DNA of 64,000 bases from Caulochytrium protostelioides (GCA_003615045.1 ML014112.1:124001-188000), one strand, 5' to 3'. Positions 38,681 through 49,495 are shown, counted from the stretch's first letter. Made by a program: numbers and translations. Notes: generated by a model not told the origin, from the sequence alone.

Positions 38681-40008
38681 ATGATGGCCGAGCCGTCGAC
38701 GGCGCCGTCGCCGCCATGGGAGGCCTGGCGCGGCCTGCACGCGCGCTGTGTCCAGGACGCCGCGGCCGCGCCGCCGCGGCCGACCCGGCAGCGCGCCGCG
38801 GTGCCGCGCGCGCACGTCGCGCGGCTGCGGGCGATCCAGGCCCCGCGCGTGCTGCTCGCGCCGCTCTTTGCCGGCGGCACGCCGCCGCCGCCGCCGCCGC
38901 CGCCGCCGGGCACCACGTGGCGCCTCCACCACGCGCGGGGCTGCGGCGTCGACGCGGTCCAGACGACGGCGCTCGCCCTGATCGCGCGCGTCCTCGGGCC
39001 GCACTACGCGCGCCAGTCGCTGACGGGCGACGCGGCGGCCTGGGACGCGCGCGCCAAGCGCGCCGAGCTCAATGACGACGGGATGTGGTTTCTCGGGCTC
39101 TACGACGCGGACGCGCCGGCGGTCAGCAGCGATGAGGACGGCGGCGACGGCGGCGACGGCGACGGCGCGGCGGCGCCGGCCTGGTGGCGGTCGATGGCGC
39201 CGCACGTGCGCCCGCCGCCGCCGGCGGCCGCCGACCGAGCGCCGCGGCGCGACGGCGCGTGGGACGGCGAGGAAGGCGACGTGCTGCCCGCGCTCCGCGC
39301 CGTCCTGGGCTTCCAGTTCGTCGCCGAGTCCGTCGCGTCCGCGACCGACGGCTCGTCGGACCCCGAGGGCGCCGCGGTCGACGCCACGGCGTACCTGTGG
39401 GAGCTGCATGTGCGCGACGGCGACGGCGGCGGCGACGGCGGCGGCGCGACGGCGCGTGGGACGGCGAGGAAGGCGACGTGCTGCCCGCGCTCCGCGCCGT
39501 CCTGGGCTTCCAGTTCGTCGCCGAGTCCGTCGCGTCCGCGACCGACGGCTCGTCGGACCCCGAGGGCGCCGCGGTCGACGCCACGGCGTACCTGTGGGAG
39601 CTGCATGTGCGCGACGGCGACGGCGGCGGCGACGGCGGCGGCGACGGCGACGGCGGCAGTGATAGCGGCGGCCGGCGGCGCGGGTACGGGCGGTTTCTCG
39701 TCGAGCTCCTGGCGGCGATCGGGCAGGCCTGGGCGTGCCGCCGCAGCGTGCTGACCGTGTTCACGGCCAACGCGGACGCGCTCGCGTTCTATCGCCGGTG
39801 CGGGTGGCAGACCGACGGGATCGCGCCGTCCGCCTGGGCCGACCGCCAGCGGCGGCGTCGACAGCGGCGGCGTGAACGTAGGCACGAGTGCGAGAGCGAG
39901 AGCGAGAGCGAGAGCGAGAGCGAGAGCGAGAGCGACAGCGAGAGCGACAGCGATGGCGAAGCACCGTATACGATCCTGAGTCTGCCGCTCGACGCGAGAT
40001 CGCCCTAG
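38681..40008 (+). CDS. NAA40: NAA40/NatD-like N-terminal acetyltransferase, interrupted by an exact 197-bp tandem duplication
   Basis: NAA40 acetylates the N-termini of histones H4 and H2A. The frame from the ATG at 38681 encodes the family pattern LIARVLGPHYARQSLTGDAA followed by WDARAKRAELNDDGMWFLGL, then VLGFQFVAESV and AYLWELHV. A second frame, ending at 40008, carries the acetyl-CoA-binding half: RRRGYGRFLVELLAAIGQ, SVLTVFTANADALAFYRRCG and a (Ser-Glu)n tail. The shift arises because 39251-39445 is repeated without a mismatch at 39448-39642 (offset 197, not a multiple of three). The first frame therefore stops at 39754 within a shifted Arg/Ala-rich stretch. Either the duplication is a recent inactivating event, or it is an assembly error, or splicing removes it; no AGGT motif supports exact splicing. 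An acidic/His-free insertion of about 50 residues precedes the repeat. The 3' end faces NDUFV1. Confidence 0.75.
39251..39642. repeat. Perfect tandem duplication of a coding segment (unit 197 bp)
   Basis: The segment 39251-39445 recurs identically at 39448-39642, from GACGGCGCGTGGG to GACGGCGGCGGC. The borders share short GCGGCGC and GACGGCGGC runs, which could have promoted slippage or unequal exchange. Confidence 0.95.
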
Positions 40009-40155
40009 CGGCATCGCGGTTCGAATCGACGACATCTAGATCAAAAAAGTGACAATCGATATTCAACGTTCGTACGTGTGTGAGGGTGGATTGGCGTCGG
40101 AAGAGGAAGGAGAGATAGAGAACTGGGGACAAATCAAGAACCTTCCCCCGAGCGC

Positions 40156-40942
40156 TTAAGGCAGAGCCTCGCCGTAATCCTTGATGGTGGGCATCTGGTG
40201 CCCCTGGGCGGCATACTCGCGGATGCGTGCCTCGAGCTCGGGGCGGAAGTGGCGGATGAGACCCTGCACGGGCCAGGCGGCGGCGTCGCCGAGCGCGCAG
40301 ATCGTGTGGCCCTCGATCTGCTTGCTGATTTCCTGCATCATGTCGATCTCATCCGTCGAGCGGAAGGCGCCGGCCTCGGCGCGGGTCATCATGTTGGCGA
40401 GCCACGCGGAGCCCTCGCGGCAGGGCGTGCACTGCCCGCAGGACTCGTGGCGGTAGAACGCGGACAGCCGCGAGATGGCGCGGACCATGTCAGTGCTCTT
40501 GTCCATGACAATGACGGCAGCCGTCCCGAGCCCCGACTGCGCGTCGCGCAGCGAGTCGAAGTCCATCAGCACCTCCTCGCACAGCGACTTGGGCAGCACG
40601 GGCACCGACGACCCGCCCGGGATGATGCCCTGCAGGTTGTCCCAGCCGCCGCGGATGCCGCCGCAGTGCTTCTCGATGAGGTCGCGCAGCGGGATCGACA
40701 TCTCCTCCTCCACCGTGCACGGCCGGTTGACGTGGCCCGAGATGCAGAAGAGCTTGGTGCCGGTGTTGCGCTCGCGGCCGAGGCCGGCGAACCACGAGCC
40801 GCCACGGCGCAGGATCGTGGGCGCGACGGCGACGGTCTCGACGTTGGCGACCGTCGTGGGGCAGCCAAAGAGGCCGATGTCCGCCGGGAACGGCGGCTTC
40901 AGCCTGGGCTTGCCCTGCTTGCCCTCGATACTCTCGATCAAG

Positions 40943-40987
<45 letters not shown>

Positions 40988-41673
40988 TAGATGTCGAAGT
41001 CATATCCGCTGCCGCACGCGTTCTTGCCGATGAGGCCGGCAGCATACGCCTCGTTGATGGCCGTCTGCAGGCTCGCGGTCTCGTTGTAGAACTCACCGCG
41101 CACGTAGATGTACGCGGCCGTGGCGTTCATGGCGCGGCCGGCCACGAGACAGCCCTCCACGAGCTTGTGCGGGTCGTGGCGCAGGATCTCGCGGTCCTTG
41201 CACGTGCCCGGCTCGCCCTCGTCGGCGTTGACGACGAGGTAGCGCGGCTGGCCGGGCTTGGGCCCGCCGGGCTTGTTCATGAAGCTCCACTTGAGGCCCG
41301 ACGGGAACCCGGCGCCGCCGCGGCCGCGCAGGCCGGAGGTCTTCATTTCGTCAATGATCCACTTGTCGCCCTTGAGCAGGATCTCCTTCGTCTTGTACCA
41401 GTCGCCGCGGGCCTTGGCGCCCGCCAGACGGAAGTCGTGCTTGCCGTACAGGTTCGTGAAAATCCGGTCCTGGTCCTTGAGGTCGCCGTAGTGGCGCGCC
41501 GGGCGGGCGGCGGGGTCGGCCGCGAGGTTCGCCTGCGGGTTGGCCTTCAGGTTGGCCGTCGCGTGGGCGACCGTGGCCAGCGTGCGGCGGGAGGGCGCGG
41601 CGCCCGCGGCCGCCGCAGCGGCGCGAGCCGCGGCAACGCCGCGCGGCGCGGCAGCAGAGCGGCAGGACAGCAT
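40156..41673 (-). CDS. NDUFV1: NADH:ubiquinone oxidoreductase 51-kDa subunit, mitochondrial complex I
   Basis: This subunit of the complex I peripheral arm oxidises NADH and carries FMN and the N3 4Fe-4S cluster. The 505-residue protein starts at the ATG at 41673. The first 35 residues ([20 protein letters not shown] and [12 protein letters not shown]) form a typical mitochondrial targeting sequence. NADH/FMN motifs include [19 protein letters not shown] and [19 protein letters not shown]. Cluster ligands are in [12 protein letters not shown], with the fourth Cys in [13 protein letters not shown]. The protein appears complete, of family length, and intronless. Confidence 0.98.
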
Positions 41674-44088
41674 CGCTCGACGCAGGACGTCCGCGAGACA
41701 ACGCGGGTCTGGAAGACGTGAATCAACAAAGGGAACAGAAACGCGGCGGAGCGGAGCGGCGAATGCCAGTGATGGCCAACGGAATCACGCGCGAACGGCT
41801 CCGAATCGGGCGGACGTGGTCGGGTCCGACGCGTGAGGCGACCCCGTCATGGCGCACGAGACGCGGGCCGCCGGCGGACCCGACACGACCCGACCCCACG
41901 TGGCCACGTGGCCGTCCTGTTCGTCTTGTCTTTGGCAGGCGGTGCCTGCGCATCCGGACGCGACGCCGGCGCGTGTGCGTCCGGATGCGCGCGGGCGCGC
42001 GTGGTCCTTCGAGCGCCCGCTTCCGGGCACGGCGTCGTGGCGACCCGCCCGCCGGTCGCGGCGTCCCGAACGGCGCCGACGTCGCGACGCCGCGCGCTTT
42101 CACGGATGCCCCGAGCGCGGGCGCGCAGGGCGCCGTGACCCGCGCCCGTGGCGGGCGCCGCGGCGGCCGGCGGCGGCCACGGCAGCGGGGCGGGCGCAGG
42201 CGGCCGCGGGCGGCCGCGGGCGGCCCTCTCCGACCCTCCGTGGCTTTAGGTCGACCATCAGCGTCGCCGCCGTCCCTTCCACGTCGATCCGTCACGGATC
42301 GTCGAATCAGCTTCGTAGCGAGGTATAAACCATCGGCCCGACGAGCGACGGGGAGGAGGATGGCTGATACGCTCGTCTCGCGTGGTGCCCGTCACGCGCG
42401 CCCGAGGCGCTTCTCGGCCATGGGCGGCACCGCCTGATCACCGGTCGTTGGCCGATCCGTGATGCGTGGTGGTGGTGGTGGTGGTCGTGATCGTGATCGT
42501 CGTCACCGTCGTCACCCGACCCGAGCCCGTGGCGTCCCCGGCGGCGGCGGCGGCGGCGGCGCCAGCGTCGACCGCATGCCTCTTCGGGAAACGCAGCGCA
42601 GGCGTCCCCGTGATGAAATTTAATTTGAGTGACGTTGATGAAGGGGATGTGTCATGGGCCGCGCCCACGGCGCGGCCGTCGCGCCTCCGACGACGACGAC
42701 GGCGGCGGCGGCGGCGGCGGCGGCCGTCACGGTGATCAGCGAGCACGCCATGGCGGATGACGAATCCTACGGCGCGGCGATGCGAGGCACGGCGAGGCGC
42801 TCGCCATGACGCCTTCGGGGCCGCATGGGGGCCATGAGAAGATGACACGGCCGCCTGGCGGTGACCGTCCGCACGAGGCTCCGGCCGCGCCAGGCGCAGG
42901 CCTGCGGACGGCGTGGAGGCTCCTTGCGGGAGCGCGTGATCATGAGCGGACGCGGGCTGGCGCGGGGACGGCGGCGGCGGCGGCGGCGGCGGCCATGGAC
43001 GGCGGCGGCCTCGGACGGCGGCGGGCGTGGACGGCGCGCCCGTGGACGGCGGCCACCGGCCCGGGACGGCGGCCTGCACGGGATCGGCGCGGCTGATGGG
43101 CTCACGATGGCGGGTGAGCCCACCAGGGGGCCCCTTCCCCCCCATGCGGCCGCTGGCGGCCACAGCCTGCGCGGGCGCGGGCGAGGGAAAGGCCAGCAGC
43201 GCCTTTTTGATTGGTTGGATGATTCTTGCTGCGAAGGGCCGTCGTGGCCGTCGTCCTGGCCGTCGTCCTGGCCGTTGCCGTCGTGGCCGTCGATGCCATC
43301 GTTGCCGGCGGCTCGAGCGCTCGCCATCCGCCGTCCACGAGACGGCGGCTCAGGCGGCCGCCGGCGCGTGATCTTGCGGCGCTGCCGTGGGCGCCGTGGC
43401 CGCCGCCGCCGGCATGGGCGCCGGAAGCGACCGCACGGACCGCGGTCGAGGGTCTCGGCGCCGGCCATGGCCCGGCCCACGCTGTCAGAAAGCGGTCGGC
43501 CCGCACGATCGCCCAGCACAGGGATCCGCCAAGGGATCTTCCGAAGCCTTCCGAGGGCTCGCTGCGCGGCGCGGCGGCCAGGGCAGGTAGCAGGCAGCAG
43601 GTGATGGGGATGACTCTCTGAGCCCCTGCAATGGGGTGGCATGGCGTTGCGCGGCATCGCATCGCATCGCATCGCATCGCATCGCATCGCATCGCATCGC
43701 ATCGCCGGCGTCATGCCATCGGTCCTTTCACTTAAAGCGAGCCCGGACCCGTCCTCCAGATCGCCACGAGCAGGACGCATCAGAGTCGGCCCAGGCGACG
43801 AAGTCGGGGGCGTGGAAACGGGGATACCGTCATGAAGGAATCACTCACGCGAGCCATGAGGACTCCATCCCTCTCTTGACTGACCGAACCTCATCTTGTC
43901 GCTCGTCGACATCAAACGCATCCAGATACAACGCACCGACGGTCATCGCTCCATCGGCCGCGTCCTTCCACTCTTATTCTTTTCGCAACATCCGCACGAC
44001 CGATCCATCTCGTCCCTTCGGGATCGGGACGCTTCTCCGCTCCACATCCCCGCCGCGTGGCCACGCTGCAGTGCTCCCGGCCGCCGCC
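41674..44088. other. Long divergent intergenic region, no supported gene
   Basis: Lies between NDUFV1 (-) and the LIR-motif gene (+). It is GC-rich with simple repeats: GTG/GGT runs near 42465-42500, GGC runs and a (GCATC)n tract. All open frames are compositionally biased Arg/Pro/Ala strings on both strands. No RNA gene was recognised. Confidence 0.5.
43654..43705. repeat. (GCATC)n pentanucleotide microsatellite, about 10 copies
   Basis: An uninterrupted run of GCATC lies about 385 bp before the ATG at 44089. Confidence 0.95.
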
Positions 44089-45291
44089 ATGGCGGGATTC
44101 GGCATCTTTCGTCCGCCGGCGGGCGCCATCACTACGCTGAGCAGCCTGTGGTCCCTGCGCTCCACGACCACCACCACCGCGACGGCGGCGACGGCCGCGG
44201 CGGTCTCAGAGAGGACCCCAGCCGCGGCCGCGGCCGGCGAGACGGCGGCGGCCGTGCCGCGTCCGGCAGACCCCTCCGCCTCAGCCGCGGCGGCGGCAGC
44301 GACGCCGCTCTCACCGAGCTTCCCGGACGAGGCGGACGAGTGGATCCTGCTGACGCCGGACCGCAGCGCGCTGCTGCAGGCCGCCGGCGCGCCGCCGCTC
44401 GACGCGCTGCCGGCGCGCGGCCGCCGGCCCCACCCGGACCGCGGGCGCCCGCGCCCCGCGGCGGCGGCGTCCGGGACCGCGGGCACCGATGCGGACGCCG
44501 ACGACGCCGAGGACGAGGACGCGAGCTACGACGACCTCGTGCTGACGAGCGCGCCGGGCACGCCGCGCCGGCCCTCGCTGGACGCGATCGACCCGGTCCA
44601 CGTCGACGGGCCGCACGACCACGACCCGACGAACGCCGCGAACGCCCACGCCGCCGCCGCGAACGCCCACGCCGCCGCCGCGACGGTCACGATGGCGGCG
44701 GCGGCGCTGGCGGCGGCGGCGGCGGCGGCGGCTTCGGGAGCGGCGGGCACGGCGACGGGAAGGGAGGCGTCCAGCGCCGACCGCACGCCGGCCCGCTGCC
44801 CGCGCTCCGCGCGCCACCTGAGCCCCGGGCCGTTCCTGCTGGACACGGACGTCAGCGACGTCGAGACGGTCCGCTCGGAGCTCGGCAGCGCGCTGTCGCT
44901 CCCGCCGTCGCCCGACCCGCGCTCCCCGGGCGGCCACGGCCGCGCCGGCCTTCCGCCCGCGGCGGTGACGCCCGAGCGCGGCGCCTCAGGCGTCCCCACG
45001 CGCGCGCCCTCGCCGGAGCGCGGCGCGGTGGCGGCCGCGGCGGCCGCAGCTCCCGCGGCGCCCGCGGCGGCGGCGACGGCGGCGGCGACGGCGGCGCGCG
45101 GCGTCGGCACGCAGCAGTTCCAGTGGCGGCGTGAGCGCGAGCCGGCGCGCGGCGTGCGCGGGCCGGGCCGCTCGGCGCACGGGATCCCGCCGCACGCGGT
45201 GGGCGGCGGCGCGTCGCACCACCACCAGCGCATGTGGCAGGCGCGGTGTGTCCGCGTCGGCGGCACCGAGGCGCGGCTGCGCCGCCGCTAG
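44089..45291 (+). CDS. Disordered protein with an LIR-like motif, unknown function
   Basis: The 400-residue protein starts at an ATG in an excellent context (GCCGCCATGG, 44089). It is rich in Ala, Pro and Asp, with no globular domain. Near residue 85 it contains PDEADEWILLTPDRS, which fits an Atg8-interacting LIR core (acidic residues, then W-x-x-L) and recalls the LIR region of TP53INP proteins. Further acidic/SDVETVRSELG and SPDPRSPGG segments resemble phosphosites. The C-terminus is His/Arg-rich (HHHQRMWQARCVRVGG), vaguely like the basic C-terminal end of that family. An autophagy-linked role is a hypothesis. An AATAAA lies 87 bp downstream. Confidence 0.6.
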   Translation: MAGFGIFRPPAGAITTLSSLWSLRSTTTTTATAATAAAVSERTPAAAAAGETAAAVPRPADPSASAAAAAATPLSPSFPDEADEWILLTPDRSALLQAAGAPPLDALPARGRRPHPDRGRPRPAAAASGTAGTDADADDAEDEDASYDDLVLTSAPGTPRRPSLDAIDPVHVDGPHDHDPTNAANAHAAAANAHAAAATVTMAAAALAAAAAAAASGAAGTATGREASSADRTPARCPRSARHLSPGPFLLDTDVSDVETVRSELGSALSLPPSPDPRSPGGHGRAGLPPAAVTPERGASGVPTRAPSPERGAVAAAAAAAPAAPAAAATAAATAARGVGTQQFQWRREREPARGVRGPGRSAHGIPPHAVGGGASHHHQRMWQARCVRVGGTEARLRRR

Positions 45292-45377
45292 CCGCGAGGC
45301 GCCGCATCGCCGAGGCCTCGCATACCCAGCGCAGGTCTTGTTCTGTTCGCGTGCATCCACCACGTCCCTTAGAGAGA

Positions 45378-45383
45378 AATAAA
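45378..45383 (+). terminator. Candidate poly(A) signal AATAAA
   Basis: An AATAAA hexamer lies 87 bp after the stop of the LIR-motif gene, in the AGAGAGAAATAAACGG context. Confidence 0.5.
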
Positions 45384-45865
45384 CGGCGTTGCTGGTCGAC
45401 GATTCGGGCGGGACCACGATGGGTGCCGTGACGGCGATCGCGGTACGGACGTCGGTGCAGCAGGCCGCGCGACCAGCAGGGGCGGTGGCGGGGCATGCGG
45501 CCCCCTTGGCCGGCCGGCGGGCAGCGCCGGCGCTCGGGGCCGCTGCCGCCCCCGCTCGGGCGCGTGACCTATAGAAGGCTTGCCGCTTCCTGCCGGCTGC
45601 TGGCGCCGCCGCCACGGACCCAGACAGCCCGGCGTCCCACGTGGATGACCCAGCCAGCGCTATCGTGCAGACGCCACGTGTCACCGCCAGTCCCGTCGCG
45701 ATCCCGCTGCTGCCGTCGCCGCCATCGCTCTCGGTGCCGTTGTCGTCGCGGTCGTCGACTGTGCTTCATCGCCGTCTTCCTGCGCCTCGGACCACCTGCA
45801 GGCCGTCCCCCGACTCCGCTCCCCCGTCCGCCTCGGCGGCGTCCAGCAGCGTTGCGGCAGCCCTC

Positions 45866-46150
45866 ATGATGTCGGCGCCCGGTATGGCGGACGCGCACGC
45901 GCGCACCGACGCTTCGGCCTCGACGACCGCGCCGCTCGACGCCACCGATATCGATCTGCTGCACGCCGTCGGGACGTTGCTGAATGTCGGGCTGGACCGG
46001 GCGCAGCTCGCAACGTGCATCGATCTGTGCGCCGCCGGCGTCAACCCGGAGGCGCTGGCCGCCGCCGTCCGCGAGTTGCAGCGCGAGGCACGCGCCCTGG
46101 GGATGCCCGGGCCGCCGCCGCCGCCGCCGTCGTCGTCGTCGTTGTTGTAA
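45866..46150 (+). CDS. MZT1: Mitotic-spindle organizing protein 1 (MOZART1)
   Basis: MOZART1 binds the gamma-tubulin complex and links it to spindle-pole or nucleation sites. The core is unmistakable: DLLHAVGTLLNVGLDRAQLA, then TCIDLCAAGVNPEALAAAV and RELQREARALG, matching the family's GLDR, C..LC..GVNPEALA and EL..E pattern. The frame is open back to 45641, but MZT1 proteins have only about 70-85 residues. The ATGs at 45866, 45869 or 45884 give 94-88 residues and are preferred. The upstream part (VLHRRLPAPRTT and similar) has no homology to the family. The C-terminus carries a short Pro/Ser tail (GPPPPPPSSSSLL). Confidence 0.93.
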   Translation: MMSAPGMADAHARTDASASTTAPLDATDIDLLHAVGTLLNVGLDRAQLATCIDLCAAGVNPEALAAAVRELQREARALGMPGPPPPPPSSSSLL

Positions 46151-46328
46151 CACCCGGCAGCGGGGTATATTGAATATCTACAGAGAAAAAAAAGAACAAG
46201 CAAGGATGCGAAACGCGAACCCGCGGCGAGGGCCGGCGGGACCGTGGCGATCGACAGCTGCTGTTGCAAGCGGTGCTGGCGATGCTCAGCGATGCTCAGC
46301 GATGCTCAGCGAGGCTCAGCTGGGGTGG

Positions 46329-46691
46329 TTAGTCTTTGGCAGAGCCGTCGCGTGGACGGTAGGTGATACCTTGCTCGTGGAGCTCATCCTGGACATCGAG
46401 CGGCAGCCGCCCCTGGACGCGGATCGCGTAGATGCCCTTCTGGAACTGGTCGACGCGCTGCCACCGCGCGACCCACGACTTGTCGGGCCGCGTGACGGCA
46501 ATGACGCCGTCGAACTGGGACGACGTGCACTCGAGCGCGCGGCCCGAGTTGGCGCGCGTGTTGAGCAACGGCTCGCAGTTGTCGCAGCCCTGCGCGCGGA
46601 AGGCCAGCGTCGTCTTGACGAGGCCGCACATCAGGCACGCGCGGAGTTTGCGCTTATTGGTTTCGTTGGGGACAATCGACGAGGCCGACAT
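46329..46691 (-). CDS. SPT4: Transcription elongation factor SPT4
   Basis: SPT4 forms the DSIF complex with SPT5 on RNA polymerase II. From the ATG at 46691 (MSASSIVPNETNKRKLRACL) the protein is 120 residues, the usual size. The zinc site is Cys19, Cys22, Cys36, Cys39 (RACLMCGL and GCDNCE). Downstream motifs TSSQFDGVIAVTRPDKSWVARWQ, FQKGIYAIRVQGRLP and GITYRPRD match the family. The longer open frame upstream to 46817 is not conserved. It is head to head with DTWD1. Confidence 0.96.
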   Translation of the reverse strand: MSASSIVPNETNKRKLRACLMCGLVKTTLAFRAQGCDNCEPLLNTRANSGRALECTSSQFDGVIAVTRPDKSWVARWQRVDQFQKGIYAIRVQGRLPLDVQDELHEQGITYRPRDGSAKD

Positions 46692-47262
46692 GATGCCGCG
46701 AGCCGTCACGCCGTCGTCATACGAGAGAGGTCGGAAAGTCTCGTCAAGCCGTCTGGTCGAGACGTCCAGTCGAGGGGTCCGGGCACGGAGCAGCGCCACG
46801 GGTCGGCAGCGGGTCAATGGCGAAAAGACAACGCGTCGATCACACGTCGCAGCACGGTATCAATGCGCGAGAGCGGGGGGAGCGAGCGCCGGCGAATGAC
46901 GCTTCGGGCGGTTCAGGTCGTGACTCCATACCCGCGTGGTGCTGGCGGGTCGAGCCATGGACATCCATGCGTCGCCGCGAGGAGCGGCTTCGGCCGTCGA
47001 AGCCTGGCCCGAGCCGGCGGTCTTATGCGCCGCGTGGAGCGACGGCCTCGTCGTCGCTACCCCGTTGTCGGACCCAGGCGCCCCTTTCGCTTTGTCGGTG
47101 GGCCGGCGCCACACGAGGCCAAGCGCCACCCAGCCGGGCGCTGGTGTCGGGAGGTCGGAGATTTGAGGGTCAGGACCTCGCCGACGCGATGGAACACGCC
47201 AGACTCCTCCACGGCCACGTGTCGTGATCGCAGCCAACGGCAGCGCCGTCGCTATCCACGCG
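46692..47262. other. Divergent upstream region of SPT4 and DTWD1
   Basis: A 571-bp region between two head-to-head genes. No open frame with features. The DTWD1 frame extends upstream to 47224 only through a GTG. Confidence 0.5.
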
Positions 47263-47548
47263 ATGCCTGGCAGCCCTGGCAAGCGCGGCATCGACGTGAC
47301 GCTGCATACTGTCGCCTTCATGCGGACTGACCCGGCGACGACCCCCGCCGATCCCGCTGCATCTCTCTCCTTCGGCGCCACATCCGCTTCAGCGATGCCG
47401 TCCACGATGGTCGCGCCGTCGGCTGCGGCGGACGCCGTCTCGGCGTCTCCTTTGACTGACTCGGCGGCGGGTGCCGTCGCTGCTGGCGGCGACGCCGCCG
47501 CCACGAACCTCGCGGCTCCCACGGCGGCTCCAGCCCAGACAACTCTGA

Positions 47549-47582
<34 letters not shown>

Positions 47583-48654
47583 AACGACGCAAGTGCCGGC
47601 GAAACGCAAGGCGGACCTGCCATCCGAGCCGGCTCCGGACGCCCGCGCTCTCTCAGGACCAGGGTCCCCGCCGGCCACCGAAGCCAAGCCTGCGGCCGCT
47701 CCCGCGACGCATGCCGCGGCCGAGGCCGAACCGCCGTTTGTCGATCCGTTCGATGCTTTCGCAATCGACCCGCTGGACCTGCCGTTCGGCCACGCGCGCG
47801 CGCCGTGCCCGCAGTGCCAGCGCTCGTCGTCGCTGTACTGCCCCGTGGACATGGTGGCGCTGCCGCAGCACGTGCCCGCCATGCCCCGCGTCGACCTGCC
47901 CATCCCGCTCGACGTGTACCGCCACCCGCGCGAGCTGCCGGGCAAGAGCACCGCGCTGCAGGCGCAGCTGCTCGCGCCGGGTCACGTGCGCACGTTCGTC
48001 GAGGACGTCGTGATCAACCCCGGGTACGAGCAGGTCGTCGCCAACGCGCTCGACCGGTACGCGGACCCGAGCCGCGTGCTGCTGCTGTACCCGTGCGAGG
48101 GCGCGCGGTCGCTGTCGGAGCTGCCGCGGCAGTCGTACGACCGGCTGATCGTGCTGGACGGCACGTGGCGGCAGGGCAAGAGCATGGCGCGCGCGTTCAT
48201 GGAGTCCGGCCGCGGGTTCGTGCCGGTCCGCATCAACCAGCACGACACGCTCTTCTGGCGCTTCCAGGCGCACGGCACCGACCACCTCAGCACGATCGAG
48301 GCCATCTACTGGTTCTACCGTGAGTATGCCGAGGTCTGCGAACCCCATCGGCCAACCAACCGCTACGACAACCTGCTCTTCTTTTTCGCCCGGCAGTGGC
48401 GCCAGATCCAGTCCTACTACCGGGACCGCCCGCAGCTGCGCTTTACGCACCGCCTGCACGGCGCCGAGGAGTACATTGTGTCGCGCCGCGCGAAGCACAT
48501 CAAAAAGGACGCCGACGGCACCGCTGACTCTCACGCCGACGATGCCGCGGACAGCGAAGCGCTCGACGGCGCCGCTGGCACGCCAGCGACCGATGGCGCC
48601 GCTGATGCTCAAGCGATCGATGGCACCGCGCCCATCCCACCCCAATCCAACTAA
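47263..48654 (+). CDS. DTWD1: DTW-domain tRNA-uridine aminocarboxypropyltransferase (DTWD1 type)
   Basis: DTWD1 installs the acp3U modification on tRNA using SAM. The 463-residue protein is read from the ATG at 47263. The first 160 residues are disordered and include a Thr run coded by a CGA/GAC repeat. The conserved part begins at PCPQCQRSSSLYCPVDM (Cys pairs), with ELPGKSTALQAQLLAPGHVR, LLLYPCEGARSLSELP and the DTW motif as YDRLIVLDGTWRQGKSMA (near residue 300). It continues through YWFYREYAEV and RYDNLLFFFARQW. The DGTW variant is the usual form in DTWD1. The Ala/Asp-rich C-terminal tail repeats TADSHADDAADSEAL. It is tail to tail with the proteasome gene, 91 bp apart. Confidence 0.9.
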
Positions 48655-48716
48655 AGCCCCGGGCGTGGTCGACATCATCCCATGAAGACTTGTGTTCCTA
48701 TAGAGAGAGATTTTTT

Positions 48717-48722
48717 TTTATT
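48717..48722 (-). terminator. Candidate poly(A) signal of the proteasome alpha-7 gene
   Basis: On the minus strand this reads AATAAA followed by A-rich sequence, 24 bp past the stop codon of the proteasome gene, in the gap to the convergent DTWD1. Confidence 0.5.
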
Positions 48723-48745
48723 CAACAGAATCGGAAACACGGGGC

Positions 48746-49495
48746 TCAGTCCTCATCCATGTCGTCGGTCGCAGCCTTAGCGGCGGCCTCGGCCTCCTGG
48801 GCGAGGGCTTCGGGCACGAAGGTATGGATGCGCTTGCTCTCGTCGCAGACCCAGCTCAGCTCCATCTCAAAGTCCTTGTCCTTGGCGTCGTCGTGGACGA
48901 TGTGGAGGATGCGGGCGACCTCAAAGACGGCCTGCTTGGCGGTCATGTTGCGCAGGTCCAGCTTCTCGATCTCGACCTTGGCGACCTGGCGGCCCTTGCC
49001 GACGGCGGCGCCGTAGTAACCGTGGAACACGCCGGTCGGGTCGATCGTGTACATGGACGGCCCGGCGTCGTCGTAGCATGCGAGGATCGCGGACACGCCG
49101 AAGGGGCGCACGCTCGAGTACAGCGTGAACGCTTGCACGTAGGCCGCCAGATTGGACGCCAGCACGCGACCCGGGATCGCGAGCTTGAAGTTGGCGCGGT
49201 AGTTGGCGGCGTCCTCCTGGGCGCGCTTGGCGAGCTGGCGGCCGTCGGCGAGCAGGCCGGCGGGGCAGATGCCGGCGTGACGGTCGACCGACTGGATCTG
49301 GCGGTTGGCCTTCGGCGTCAGCAGCTTGGAGTGCACGAGCTTCTCGGCGGCCAGCACGACGCCGTCCTTGCAGCGGATGCCGATGACGGTGCCGGCGTTC
49401 TCGACGGCCTTGACCGCATACTCGACCTGGAACACGCGTCCGTCGGGCGAGTAAGTGCCGGAGGACAAATCATACCCGGTCCCGACGCCCGACAT
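48746..49495 (-). CDS. PRE10: 20S proteasome subunit alpha-7 (PSMA3/Pre10)
   Basis: An outer-ring alpha subunit of the 20S core particle. From the ATG at 49495 the protein is 249 residues. The N-terminal alpha signature GTGYDLSSGTYSPDGRVFQVEYAV is present, followed by GIRCKDGVVLAAEKLV. Other features are NYRANFKLAIPGRVLASNLA, AYVQAFTLYSSVRPFGVSAI, MYTIDPTGVFHGYYGAAVGKGRQ and an acidic C-terminus ending TDDMDED, typical for alpha-7. The open frame upstream to 50173 is not part of the family. Confidence 0.95.
   Translation of the reverse strand: MSGVGTGYDLSSGTYSPDGRVFQVEYAVKAVENAGTVIGIRCKDGVVLAAEKLVHSKLLTPKANRQIQSVDRHAGICPAGLLADGRQLAKRAQEDAANYRANFKLAIPGRVLASNLAAYVQAFTLYSSVRPFGVSAILACYDDAGPSMYTIDPTGVFHGYYGAAVGKGRQVAKVEIEKLDLRNMTAKQAVFEVARILHIVHDDAKDKDFEMELSWVCDESKRIHTFVPEALAQEAEAAAKAATDDMDED

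Noticed and set aside
40008-40040. tRNA T-arm-like GGTTCGAATC
   Set aside because: No matching stems; it lies right after the NAA40 stop codon.
45641-45865. Long N-terminal extension of MOZART1
   Set aside because: MZT1 is a 70-85 residue family, and the extension is low-complexity and unconserved; an internal ATG is preferred.
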